Assembly: GCA_049999725.1 (NCBI GenBank)
Contig: JBNGIS010020663.1
Span: forward strand, 1 to 25,769
Reading direction: 5' to 3'
Length of the DNA: 25,769 nt
From: Haplomitrium mnioides
Taxonomy: Eukaryota > Marchantiophyta > Haplomitriopsida > Calobryales
The notes below the pieces were generated by a model. It saw nothing but the letters and a program-made list of their open reading frames with translations. It was not told the DNA's origin and ran no database searches. This document shows, one piece after another, positions 9,316 to 19,725 of the stretch. The translations under genes were made by a program, and so were the position numbers. The number at the start of each line of letters is the position of its first letter. The first letter of the stretch is position 1.

Positions 9316-10676
9316 CAAACTTCTACAAGCACCACATCTTTGTTGCCGATCAAGCGGTCAAAGTTGAATATTTCTTTTGACTATTCCAACATATCAACAA
9401 AAAGACATTCAACTCAGAATTTTCAGACTATTGTGAACCTCTCTTCGTACTCATCTGAGGGAGACATCAATATTCATGATCAAAGTGTGTTTGTTCAAAA
9501 CACAAAAAACATACAATATGTGGATGGTTTCAATTTTGGAGATGAATCATTGTCTCTAACAACACCAATCAAACAAGGAGTGATTGCAATTCAAGTATAA
9601 CCTCGTATTGAGATTGGGAAATCTGAAACAAACCAATTTTTTTTGGAGGAGTCTTTAGACGAGAGCTTGGGAATTGATTCTAGCAAAGAGTCTCAATCAA
9701 TCAATATTTCGTTGGAGTTATCGCTAAGGGCACCGATCACGTTACAAAAAGCATTTTCTAATAATCAAGATATTGAACAAGATTTCATTTCGGAATGGTG
9801 CAGTTCTCCCAATCCTCAAGGAGTATCTCATCCTTCAAAAGCGTTTTGCAAAGAAACAAAGAGTGTTTACAATAATGATCAAGATCTTCAAGATGATGAA
9901 TTGTCTTAGATTGCTGGATTTGATTATGAACCGAATCGACTATCACAACTCAAGAATTGTTTGTCTGGGCCAAAACCCAAACCAGTAAACACCTTACATG
10001 AAAACTTCTTTGCGGAAAGTCCATCCTAACGAGAGCTTTGTGAAGAAAAAGCTTGATCCAATGTCAATTTCTAAATTAAAGATAATTTCATGTTGTCGAA
10101 ATAATTACTTGTTGTTGTGTGAGACAAATTTTTTGAAAATTGTGAGAGAAACGTATTTTTGACAAAGCATGAAGAATCAATATATCATATTACAGTGGGG
10201 AATACCAAGAAAAGACTCTGATGTTGACAATTGGTTTACTTTGCTTGGCGGTGCTGTTGTATGTAGAAGAGCCTTCAAATCAATATTATTAGTAGGGAAT
10301 GATCAAATCTAAATGATTCAAAATCTCAAAAATGCAGATTCTAGAGGCATTTTTGGAAAAAGAGAAATATCTGCTAAAAGAATTTTTGTGCGTGAGTAGA
10401 TGGATAGTTTTTTTAAGGTACACTACGAGAGAATGCCCACTCACAAAGTTTATAACTTGCCCGATAATTTTACAAAATGGGAAGTTTATGACTACTACAC
10501 AACTTGTTTGAAAGAGAAAGATCATGATTGTATTCTTAGTTTCTCGGGTTTTACAAAACATTGGAGAACTCATTTTCCAAATGTAAAAATTCCAAAACAC
10601 AATAGATTTGCTGTTTGTGAAACATGCAAAGAAATAAAATCTTTGTGAGAAAAGTTTGTCTTAGAGTCCAACAAAG

Positions 10677-11219
10677 GTAGCAAATTTTCTCTCCTTTTGA
10701 CACCTTTGAATAATCCATGCTCTTTTTTCTAGACTCAAAGCTTAGTTCTAGAAATGTTATATTTTCACAACTTAAAGCCAAAAGATTTTTTTTTTTGTTT
10801 AGTTGTTCAGCAAAAAAGATTTGAGTCAAATAATTTTTAGCAACTTGTGATATGTGAGAAGAGAGTCTATGCTTGCATAGGGTCTGTTGATTTAAGTTTC
10901 AATCTTAACCTTGTCGATAGTCGAATAAAGCAGGAAAATGAATTTGATTCTTGGTGGTGACCTTAGCCTTTCAAAAAGTTTTGTTTTTGTTGCTTTAAAT
11001 CAAGAGCCATTGTCAAGAAAAACAATAACAAGAATTATTTTTGTTGTTTTAAAATCCTATGCACACAAAGGATTTGTTCTTGTTTCTCTTAAAACCAATC
11101 GTGACAACAATCACAACAAGCCATGATATTGGTGTTGTTGTATTGGTCCTATATGCGCATACGATTAGTTGTTGTCTCCACTCATCCTAAACGCTCCGAG
11201 GATGTATTTTGGTTTGTGA
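10677..11219 (+). other. Truncated intron of gene T copy B with palindromic boxes
   Basis: It aligns with the intron of copy C (23484-24019). It carries the box TCTATGCTTGCATAGGGTC near 10865 and a second, CCTATATGCGCATACG, near 11149, each retained at the matching place in copy C. No acceptor is reached before the homology ends. Confidence 0.55.
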
Positions 11220-11220
11220 G

Positions 11221-11252
11221 CAACCACTACTTTGAACCAAGAACAAGCTACT
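11221..11252 (-). repeat. Right inverted repeat bounding copy B (candidate terminal inverted repeat)
   Basis: The plus strand reads CAACCACTACTTTGAACC...GCTACT, the reverse complement of 7129-7159 with few mismatches. It starts two bases after homology to copy C ends. GAACTT occurs just outside both repeats (7123-7128 and 11261-11266), a possible target duplication if the right end extends eight bases further; this is weak. Confidence 0.5.
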
Positions 11253-11279
11253 CTAAACATGAACTTTTTGTTTTTGGAA

Positions 11280-11284
11280 AAAAT
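11280..11284. repeat. Target site duplication, left copy (AAAAT)
   Basis: The same five bases follow the 3' LTR at 19721-19725. Five base pairs is the usual duplication for copia elements. Confidence 0.85.
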
Positions 11285-11566
11285 TGTGATACTACATCTA
11301 GTAAAATAATTAGTCTAATCTAGGATTAGTTCTTCACCTATGGTTAGTGTATAGGATTAGGTTTAGGGTTAGTGCTAATCCTACATGATTAGTACATTAA
11401 CTTAATGACCTATTACATTTGTACATTGCAAGATCATGATTCATACATTGAGAAGAGAGAAGAGAAGGAGAGGAAGAGTATTTCATGTTCCATCATATAC
11501 TTGTTGTTCCATGTCCTTCATGTTTTTTCACTTTTCCACTAGTTGCATGATCCTCCAAATTCAACA
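11285..11566 (+). repeat. 5' LTR
   Basis: Begins TGTGATACTACATC and ends TTCAACA, against TGTTAGACTACATC...TTCAACA in the 3' LTR. It contains a telomere-like stretch (GGTTTAGGGTTAG) that is not part of an array. Confidence 0.93.
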
Positions 11567-11584
11567 CGTCATCAACACAAAACT
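11567..11584 (+). promoter_or_regulatory. Probable primer-binding site region
   Basis: The sequence directly after the LTR is CGTCATCAACACAAAACT. It does not match the common initiator-Met type (TGGTATCAGAGC). A closer match to that type, TGTTATCAGAG, occurs far downstream near 13457. The priming tRNA cannot be assigned. Confidence 0.3.
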
Positions 11585-12511
11585 AGCTCATCATAATTTT
11601 TTTTTGAATTCACCTTCAATATTCTTCCCATGAGCTGCACACAAATTTTTCTCTCTAGACCTATCAAAAATATAAATTTTCTTCTCCTATCCTTTAATCT
11701 ATTCAAATCTTCAGTTTTCTTCATCCATCAATTTTATATAATATAATAATATATTTTATATTCATTCAAGCACACACACAACAAACAAGGTGAAGAGTTT
11801 ACAGATTTGAAAATTTTCAGAAGAGGATCACTATTATTTTACAAATTTCTATGTTGGAATTGAGACACTGGTGGATTGGCTATGGGATTGCAAGCATATC
11901 AATGAAGAAACTTTCAAGAAATTCATCAAGAACTCAATAAGAAGATCAGATTTATCTAGCTGAAGGCGACATCGGGTTTTGCATCAAATTGAAATGATTC
12001 AACATTCAGAAGTGCTCTAATCTTTTTCAACAAAAATGACATCGTTGGCATTGCATTTGTCAACATTCATGAGCAGATTTTACAATTTGATGATTGTTGT
12101 TGTTGGAAATTTGAGCCTGCAATGAATCAGACCAAACATTGTTTCAAGTGAGAAGATTGCTCAAATCAACAAGAAGCTTTTGCGAATCAAGTCGAATGTC
12201 AAAGCACATTGATTATTGATGAAGGATTGATCAAGTTTGATGAAGAACTCATCAAATCTCACAGATGCAATTGAGTTGTGAAGAAATGTTCAACAAAGGA
12301 GCTTGAAGGTCAAAAAGGCAAAGGATCACAATTTCGGTATCTCTTGAACCTCTAAAGTAGAAAGTTTGAAAAGATTTCAAGTGGAGTTTTTTGAAAGTTC
12401 AAAATCTAAGCTATTGAATCGATGATACATCATCATTTCTGTGAAAGTTTGACAGTGGGACACGTTTGAGTATTGTGAAAGCTCAAAAAGTTGGTATTTT
12501 GTATCTATATG

Positions 12512-12535
12512 GAAATAGTGTAATATCACTATTTC
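12512..12535. repeat. Perfect 9-bp inverted repeat in the copia leader
   Basis: GAAATAGTG and CACTATTTC flank the six-base loop TAATAT. Confidence 0.7.
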
Positions 12536-14435
12536 AACAAACTCTTTTCAAATGCTTTGAAAGTTCAAAATTTTTGCTCGGTGAAGTTGGAAAGTTAAAA
12601 AGGTCTTTTATTTGTGCATATTGTTGATATATCTCTATTTCGGAGAATATATTTATATTTTTTTGAAAGTTTGAAATGGATTTGGAGTGAAAGGCGAAAG
12701 TTTGAAAGAAAAAATGCAAGCTCAATGGCAAAACTGAGATACATCAACTTTTTGATAAAAATTATAGAATATTGAAAGTTTGAAAGTGCTACTTTGGTAT
12801 TTCTTAAAGGTTCGAAAGGAGGAGGAACTAGCAGAGTTGAAATAGTGATGTCAATATTTCAGGGAAATTGAAGAATAAGAAAATTATACAAAACTATTCT
12901 ACGCTCGGAGGGGAAGCTACCCCTGATTTTCTTGACCTATCTCTAATTGCCACGTGTCACTACTTTATACTAAAGGATTGGTTCAACCCCACTCCCAGAT
13001 GCAATGGGTGAGGTAACCATTAGTGAAGTAGTTGAAGAGTGCAAGCGTTATATACACATCACTGTTGTTCACACTTCACTTATGGGACAAAGTGAAGATC
13101 CCAGGTGAAGCGACAGGTGGTGTGGATAACATACCTATTTTTTGAAGCTGTAGATTCATTCCGGAAGCTACTAAATTAGCTAGACCTAGAGGATGTTTGC
13201 CAAACATGCACTAAGTCTCTACCGAAGCATGCAATTACTCTTGAACATGTTTTGAGCACTGAACCTCATTCAATGATTCTTCAATCAATTAGTTTGTGCA
13301 ATTTACAAAGTCATTTCAAAATCTGAAGACACAAATTTGATCGCATGCTTCAAGAAACTCTTTCAAGACTTGTTTTGCTACATATGGTTGAAAAAAAAAA
13401 TTGAACAGAGAGATATACATTCTACTTTTTGCACATTTTTTCCTATAACAATACTGTTATGTTATCAGAGAGACGCTTTACAAGATATAGTGATCGATAC
13501 TCATTCAATGAAGCTAGACTATTAGAAAATTATCAAGATACACATCATCATTGAAGTGTGTATACTTTTTCTAGTTATTCCAATTGTGTTTAGACCAACT
13601 ATTTAGATTCCAAGTCACATGATTTGATCAAACTGGAAACTGACATATACTCCCAATAGATCTTCTATATTGTCCTACCTATTGAAGTCAAAATTGGATA
13701 TAACTTCACATCAAATCATCTAATTTTTACATTTTCATACATCCATACTATGTTTTTCATTTGACAGAAACTGCACATTAGAAATTTTGACAAAATGTGA
13801 TACAAATACTTTTTCAATGATCTCTAAATTCACAAGTGTATTGTAAGCACAACTTAATCTATAAGTGTAAAAAGATTCGCTATTGCTACACCTATAGTTC
13901 AGATTCTAATTTCTATAGAGTAGAATTTGTTGTCATATCTGTAAGAGGAGATTAACTAGTTGTCTTAACAATCTATTGAGATTTTGAGAAGGCCTCTAGG
14001 CCACAACTAATCCCTAGTGTTTCTTCACCATTACAGGGTATCTTCAGACACTATATTCAACAGTTCTCAACAACATATATCTTTCAAAAGTGATTCAAGA
14101 ATTCAAAGAACCAGTTTGCACATTCAAGTAAACTACAATAACTTTTGCAGACTGTATTTGGAAGTTGAGACTACATCAACATTTGAAATATTGTGGAGAT
14201 ATAAAGAAGGTCTGTTGCTGATATTCCCACCTGCTTTTTGCAAGAACAAAATATCAACCCCTTGCCTACAACAAGAAGAATCGGGACCATACTTTACATA
14301 TAACTTCTTTTATACAAACTTGTTTTATTTGTTGCTCACAAAGTTGCAAAAAGTTTAACATTTTTGGTTTTTCTGCATTTTGATAAATTTTTCATTTATC
14401 TTTCAAACCTTCAAAACTCTTTCTGCATTTTAAAA

Positions 14436-15470
14436 ATGGAAAAATTAAACTTTAAACAGTTGACCATTGAAGGAGACAACTATCTCTTTTGGTCACTAGA
14501 TGTAGTAGTCTATCTGGTTTCTAAAGGATTGGAGATCACAATCCTTACAGATGAGGGCATAACTTTACAATTGAAAGCCTAGGCCTTGGTCTTCTTGAGG
14601 CATAATCTTTCTGACTCTCTCAAAATTTAGTACCTAAATGAGAGTAATCCCAGAGTTCTTTGGGATAATTTGAAAGAAAGATTTCACCATACAAAAACAA
14701 TTCATCTGCCTAAAGCAAGGCATGACTAGGTGAATCAAAGAGTTCATGATTTTTCTTCCATATCTAAATACAATAGTGAGCTCCTCAGAATAACGTCTCA
14801 GTTAACATTATGTGGACATCTTGTTTCTCAGGAGGAACAAATTGAGAAAACACTATCCACATTCCATACAACCAACATGATTCAATATGCTTAGTACAAA
14901 AACATGAACTTTTCTATATATTATGAAGTTATAGCTTATTTATTGGTACCAGAGAAACATCAAGATTTGTTGATGAAGAATTTAAAAGTAAGACCACCAG
15001 GTACCCTACCTCAAACTCCAACACTTGAAGCTTGTTATTCCAAGCCAACAAATAACAAAGGTATGTCTAGAAAAAGGGCTAGATTTGGTTCCTTCACATA
15101 GAATTCTCAAATGGGTAAAGCTCCTATGAATGGTAGGAATCAGCAATTTAGGAGGAGAGGAAGGGGTAGGGGCAACTCTACACGTTTTTATCAAAGAGGA
15201 AGATGAGGAGGTAGGAATTCATATAATAAAAGAAATCAACCATCCTCTAGTAACACAAGAGGACCAATGGTTTGCAGTAGATGTGGGACCATGGAGCATA
15301 CGAAAAAAGTTTACAGAATCCCAGCTCACCTGGTTGCACTTTATGCCAAAGACAAAAACCAGAGAGCTGTAATAGAGAATCATGGTGTCTTTATAAAACA
15401 GACCGATATCCTTAGCAATTATATCAATAAGAAAGAGGAAATGAATATACTAGAGACGAATATGATTCAG
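14436..15470 (+). pseudogene. gag: copia gag region
   Basis: The ATG at 14436 starts MEKLNFKQLTIEGDNYLFWSL, a typical copia gag N-terminus (capsid, UBN2-type). Broken frames continue with VLWDNLKERFHHTKTIHLPKA and YNSELLRITSQLTLCGH. A basic stretch (RRRGRGRGN, about 15,150-15,170) precedes the zinc knuckle at 15273-15314. The knuckle reads C-x2-C-x4-H-x4-Y, so the last Cys of CX2CX4HX4C has become Tyr and zinc binding would be lost. Several in-frame stops (mainly TAG, one where the family has Trp) and frame changes interrupt it. The protein would form the virus-like particle and package element RNA. Confidence 0.85.
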
Positions 15471-16480
15471 TGTACAAATTCTACACCAACTCTTAATAAC
15501 ATTCATACCTGTATAATAGACAGTGGCAGTACTCATACTATTTTTAAATGGAGTGCCTATTTTACCAAACTAACGCCCTCACACCAAAAGGTGACCACAA
15601 TAATGGGTAGCAATCAGATTGAAGAAGGTAAAAGACCAGACACCATCCGATTGCCACAAAGGACTATCATGCATATCAGACCAGCGATATATGCTCCAAA
15701 AACCTGATTAGTTTTTGTGATATACGAGACAATGGTTATCACATACATACAAGCACTTGTAGAAATCAGGAAGTGTTGCATTTATTGAAGCATACTTCTA
15801 AAGGATCTGAATTAAAAGAAACACTTTTTGCGTACCCTCTTGGTTTTTATATCATGCAAATACAAAACGTCCATACTCATGTACAACCAAATGATCATAC
15901 TACTTTATGGCATAACCGCTTAGAACATCCGAGCACTACAATGTTTCACAACATTCAGAAAGTGACCCAATCCATTTCTCAAAGCATAAAGCTATCTATG
16001 ATCGAAAGACCATGTGTACATTGTTCTCAAGGCAAATTGGCCTTACATTCAGCAATTTCCAAGACAATTCTAGAAATTCCAAAATTCCTTGAGAGAATAG
16101 ATGTAGATGTTTGTAGTCCTATCAACCCACCTAGTGGACCCTTTCAGTACTTCCTGGTGATAATATGTGCTTTCACAAAATGTTCACAATTGTCATTGCT
16201 CTCAACCCATAATCTAGTATTTTTGAGGATATTAACACACATTTTGAAATTGAAAGCTCAATTTCCAAAAAGTCCAATAAAAGTCCTACAAGTGGACAAT
16301 AAGAGAGAGTTTACATCAAAAAAATTTGATGACTTTTGTATGACTATAGGTATAGATATCCAATACTCTGTGGCACATGCCCATTTTCAAAATGGAATAG
16401 CTGAAAGAGTAATACGCAACATTCAAATGATTGCTAGGCCTATGTTAATGCAAACCAATTTACTGGTTTCTGCATGAGGT
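15471..16480 (+). pseudogene. pol: copia protease and integrase region
   Basis: The aspartic protease motif IIDSGSTHTIF lies near 15513-15545. The protease is followed by a frame break before a GAG-pre-integrase segment (LWHNRLEHPSTTMFHNI, about 15906-15960) with HCSQGKLA. The integrase core shows FLERIDVDVCSP (first Asp), VLQVDNKREFTS (second Asp, where most family members have DNGGEF) and NGIAERVIRNIQ (catalytic Glu). So the DDE triad is visible although GG is replaced by KR. The longest open stretch is 15773-16477, ended by TGA where a Trp is usual. Confidence 0.88.
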
Positions 16481-19070
16481 CATGCAGTACTACATGCTGC
16501 ATCATTATTAAAATATTAGCCATCAGCATTTAATTCATTATCACCTCACCAACTTGCCTATGGTAATATACCATATTTATCCCATATACGAGTTTTTAGT
16601 TGTCAAGTCTTAGTTCCAATTATGGAACCAAAAAGGACTAAGATGGGACATTAGAGACAAAAGGCGTCTATGTAGGATATGACTCCTCTTCTATTATACG
16701 CTATCTGGAACCATTCACAGCTAATGTGTTTCAAGCTAGATTAGTCGATTTTCATTTCTACAAGGATATATTTTTATCTCTTTTTGAAGATAAAAATTCT
16801 TCATTACAAAAAGAAAACTCCACTGGGAGAATATATCTACTATATGGATAGATCAAAGAATAAGGCAAGGTGAGGATGAAGTCAAGAGACTTCTTCACTG
16901 GGATGAAACAGACGAACAATTGCCATATTCTTTTAATGAAATTGCAAAGGTAGTAAGGTCATATATTTCTTTAGTGAATATTCTTGCACGAATCCAGGAT
17001 ATTTCAAAACCAGCAATTGACCAAATACCAAGGCAAAAGAGAGGATGCCCTCTTGGCTCAAAAGACTCTCAACCTTGGCAAAAAGTTTCAACCAAGAGAA
17101 CTACATTCTCAGTTGATGTTATGAAAGCATCATCATCTACACCTTAACTATCTCAACCAATTGTTTCTCTATTGGAGTACCTTGATAATCAAGAGATCTC
17201 GATCCACTATATGGATACAAGGGTTATATAGCAAAGAGAGAGTGTAGATGTCGATGATCATTTCGCATTTCTAGTTTCTCAAACTATGTCTTATACACCA
17301 CCTGATCTTAGATATGTCAAAGAAGCTATAGACAATTATGATTGGATAGAGTGGAAAAAGGAAATGTATTCCAAACTTGATTCCATGATACAAAGGAAGG
17401 TATTTGAACCTTTAGTCCTTGTTCCCTTTGATGGTAATTTAATTGGATATAGGTGGATCTTGTGAAGAAGCGAAATGAAAAAGGGAAAATTGTCATATAT
17501 AAGACACGGCTTGTAGCCAAAGGCTATACACAAATACCTAGGAGAGACTTTGGTCTCACATACGCCCTAGTTATGGATGCTATCACATATTGGTTTCTAG
17601 TAGGCTTTTCCCTAGGACATTAGGTCATTACACATTAGATGGATGTTGTGACAGCATACCTATATAGGCTATTAGATACCCAGATCTATATGAAAGCTCC
17701 CCTAGAGCTTATTGCAAGGAATATCTATCATATTCAAGGGAAGAATGCCACTAAGCGTAAACTATCTAGCAACCCATCTACCTCTTTACCATCGACCATC
17801 ATTACACCTAGTGGTGGTAGTACTAGGTTAGGACCTATAGATCATGATATGCAGACTAGGGAGAAAGGACCTATTGTCTCCCTTATGCATCAATCTATGC
17901 CTCTAACCAAGGATGGATATGTAGTCCAGATCCTTCAATCTATTTATGTACTTTAGCAGAGTGGTCGAATATGGTATCATAGATTTCATAAGGAGATGAT
18001 GGCCATGGGTTTTCACTTTGATGACATTGCACCAAGTTTGTTCATCAAGAATGTTGATAAAGAGTTTATAGTTGTCGCATTATATATTGATGATATAAAC
18101 CTTTTCTGTCACCAATCCTTTCTTGAGTAGATTTAAGAAAATTTTTGATATGAAGGATATTTGTAAGACCAAGTATTGTTTAGGATTACAATTTGAGTAT
18201 CTCGATGATGGCATATTGATGCATCAGAGTACTTACACTAAGAAAATCCTAAAACAATTGTATATAGATAAATCTCATCTAGTCACATCATCTATGGAGA
18301 TAAGATCACTAGATAGAGACAAAGATATTTTCCAAAAACAGAAAGACATAAAGCCAATCCTTGGATATGAGACACCATATCTCTCCGCTATAAGAGCTCT
18401 TATGTATCTTGCTAATCAAACACGCTTTGATATTTCCTTTGCCGTGAACTTGCTTGTAAGACATAGCTCACAACCTGCTATAAGACATTGGAATGGTATC
18501 AAGTGTATTTTAAGATACTTACAATGTACAATTGACATAGGACTATTTTTCCCAAATAATACTGATCAAATCTTTAACGGCTATGTGGATGTGGGATACC
18601 TTTAAGATCACAATGATGCTAAGTCTCAAACCACTTATGTATTCCTATATGGCTCTACAACTATATCATGAAAAAGTATAAAGCAGGCTTTGACTTGTAC
18701 ATCCTCAAACCATATAGAGATTATTGCTCTGTATGAAGCTGGTAGGGAGTGCTCATACCTACGAAGGATGCTTGATAATGTTTATTTACATTGTGGTTTA
18801 CCTTGTATATCTGACATGACTATTATTTTTGAACATAACTTGGCATGTGTACAATAGGTCTCACAGGGTTTTATTAAAGGAGACCGCATAAAACACATAA
18901 CACCAAAGTTTTTCTTTACCCATGAGTAGCATGACGACACTATTTTTGTGCAGGTTATCTCTAGTAAAAATAACATTGCCGATATATTTACGAAGGTTTT
19001 ACCTCCGGCATTGCACCAACATTTTTGTCATTCACTTGGTTTATGGAGATTATCAACATTATTATCATGA
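16481..19070 (+). pseudogene. pol: copia integrase C-terminus, reverse transcriptase and RNase H
   Basis: After the integrase tail (SLSPHQLAYGNIPYLSHIRVFS), reverse transcriptase starts near 17,300 (EAIDNYDWIEWKKEM). It contains TRLVAKGYTQ, MDVVTAYLY and the catalytic YIDD box at 18082-18093. A frame change follows, then FDMKDICKTKYCLGLQFE and LSAIRALMYLANQTRFDISFA. RNase H shows TCTSSNHIEIIALYEAGREC, FIKGDRIKHITPKFFFTH and NNIADIFTKVLP, ending at TGA 19068-19070. Between IYMKAPLEL and the SLYGLKQSG-like box lies a roughly 45-residue Ser/Thr-rich stretch (about 17,745-17,920) longer than I expect for the family. Numerous stops, including TGA for Trp, show it is dead. Confidence 0.9.
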
Positions 19071-19428
19071 CTTCATTGACTATTATTTCATTCTCTAGTT
19101 GATGTTACTATTTTTTATCTTTGACATATCTTCATATTCTACTCTACTCATGGCATTTTTCCAAACATCATATGATTATTATTTTTTTGATTATCTATTT
19201 GGCCTATAGCCGACTTTCTCATTATTTCTTTTCTCCATTTGGTCACTTTATGACTTATATATCCATTCATAAATAATGGTTGTACTCTTTCTCTCGTAGA
19301 AGTATGAGAGGGTTTTAGTGAGGCAACACTATTATACTTAATATGGATTTATTTTGGAGGGTTGGTAGTATTTTATCATAGGTTTCATATCTATCTTATG
19401 TGTGGTTACAACATTCCTCATGTTATAA
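19071..19428 (+). other. Untranslated stretch between copia pol and the polypurine tract
   Basis: T-rich noncoding DNA with no recognisable gene or repeat, as expected for a copia 3' untranslated region. Confidence 0.6.
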
Positions 19429-19439
19429 CCAAGGGGGAG
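19429..19439 (+). promoter_or_regulatory. Polypurine tract
   Basis: CCAAGGGGGAG immediately before the 3' LTR start TGTTAGAC. This is the usual plus-strand primer of plant copia elements. Confidence 0.9.
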
Positions 19440-19720
19440 TGTTAGACTACATCTAGTAAGAGAATTAGTCTAATTTAGGATTAGTTGTTAACTATGATTA
19501 GTGTATAGGATTAGGATTAGGGTTAGTGCTAATTCTACATGATTAGCACATTACCTTAATGACCTATTACATGTGTACACTGTAAGATTATGATTCATAC
19601 ATTGAGGAGAGAGAAGAGAAGGAGAGGAAGAGTATTTCATGTTCCATCATATACTTGTTGTTCCATGTCTTTCATGTTTTCTCACTTTTCCACTATTTGC
19701 TTGATCCTCTACATTCAACA
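19440..19720 (+). repeat. 3' LTR
   Basis: 281 bp, starting TGTTAG and ending TTCAACA, directly followed by the AAAAT duplication. It differs from the 5' LTR at about 24 positions including one indel. Confidence 0.95.
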
Positions 19721-19725
19721 AAAAT
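19721..19725. repeat. Target site duplication, right copy (AAAAT)
   Basis: Identical to 11280-11284. Removing one copy plus the element rejoins the flanks of the insertion. Confidence 0.85.

Larger units (their letters stand above)
8947..11219 (+). pseudogene. Copy B of gene T: N-terminal half of the DUF7869-type putative transposase
   Basis: The ATG at 8947 opens the longest undamaged frame of any T copy (217 codons, 8947-9600). After a TAA it resumes in the same frame at 9643 (EESLDESLGIDSSKES...SEWCSSPNPQ). Further on are a Cys-rich segment (ISCCRNNYLLLC), RKDSDVDNWFTLLGG, and at 10400-10648 MDSFFKVHYERMP...HFPNVKIPKHNRFAVCETCKEI, where C-x2-C may bind zinc. A donor-like site at 10676/10677 (AACAAAG|GTAGCA) matches the splice site of copy C. 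After it comes intron-like sequence, and homology to copy C stops at 11219. The catalytic exon is missing. The W of EWMD in copy A is TAG here, and an Arg CGA in copy C is TGA here. Confidence 0.75.
11567..14435 (+). other. Long noncoding leader of the copia element
   Basis: About 2.9 kb without convincing coding sequence separates the 5' LTR from gag. Between about 12,360 and 12,830 a motif like TTGAAAGTTTGAAA recurs at irregular spacing, several times near TTGGTATT. There are two short hairpins (12512-12535 and 12909-12924). Leader RNA structure or splicing could explain the length, but nothing shows this. Confidence 0.6.
11285..19720 (+). mobile_element. Ty1/copia LTR retrotransposon, complete in structure but with a degenerate gag-pol
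   Basis: The element spans 8,436 bp with 282- and 281-bp LTRs that differ at about 24 positions (roughly 92% identity by hand count), five-base target duplications (AAAAT) and a polypurine tract before the 3' LTR. The pol order protease, integrase, reverse transcriptase, RNase H defines copia rather than gypsy. An unusually long leader of about 2.9 kb lies before gag. Stops and frameshifts throughout mean it is not autonomous now. It inserted just outside the right inverted repeat of copy B, so it is younger than that copy's arrival. The LTR divergence indicates an old insertion. Confidence 0.95.

Noticed and set aside
11358-11380. Interstitial telomere repeat (GGTTTAGGGTTAG)
   Set aside because: Only one or two degenerate units inside the LTR, and the other LTR differs at this spot.
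13449-13475. Second LTR boundary at the iMet-like primer-binding sequence
   Set aside because: The 281/282-bp LTRs, their matching ends and the AAAAT duplication fix the element borders. No LTR ending here is repeated near 19,440.
15006-15194. Minus-strand frame opposite copia gag
   Set aside because: Shadow of the gag coding strand with no recognisable domain.
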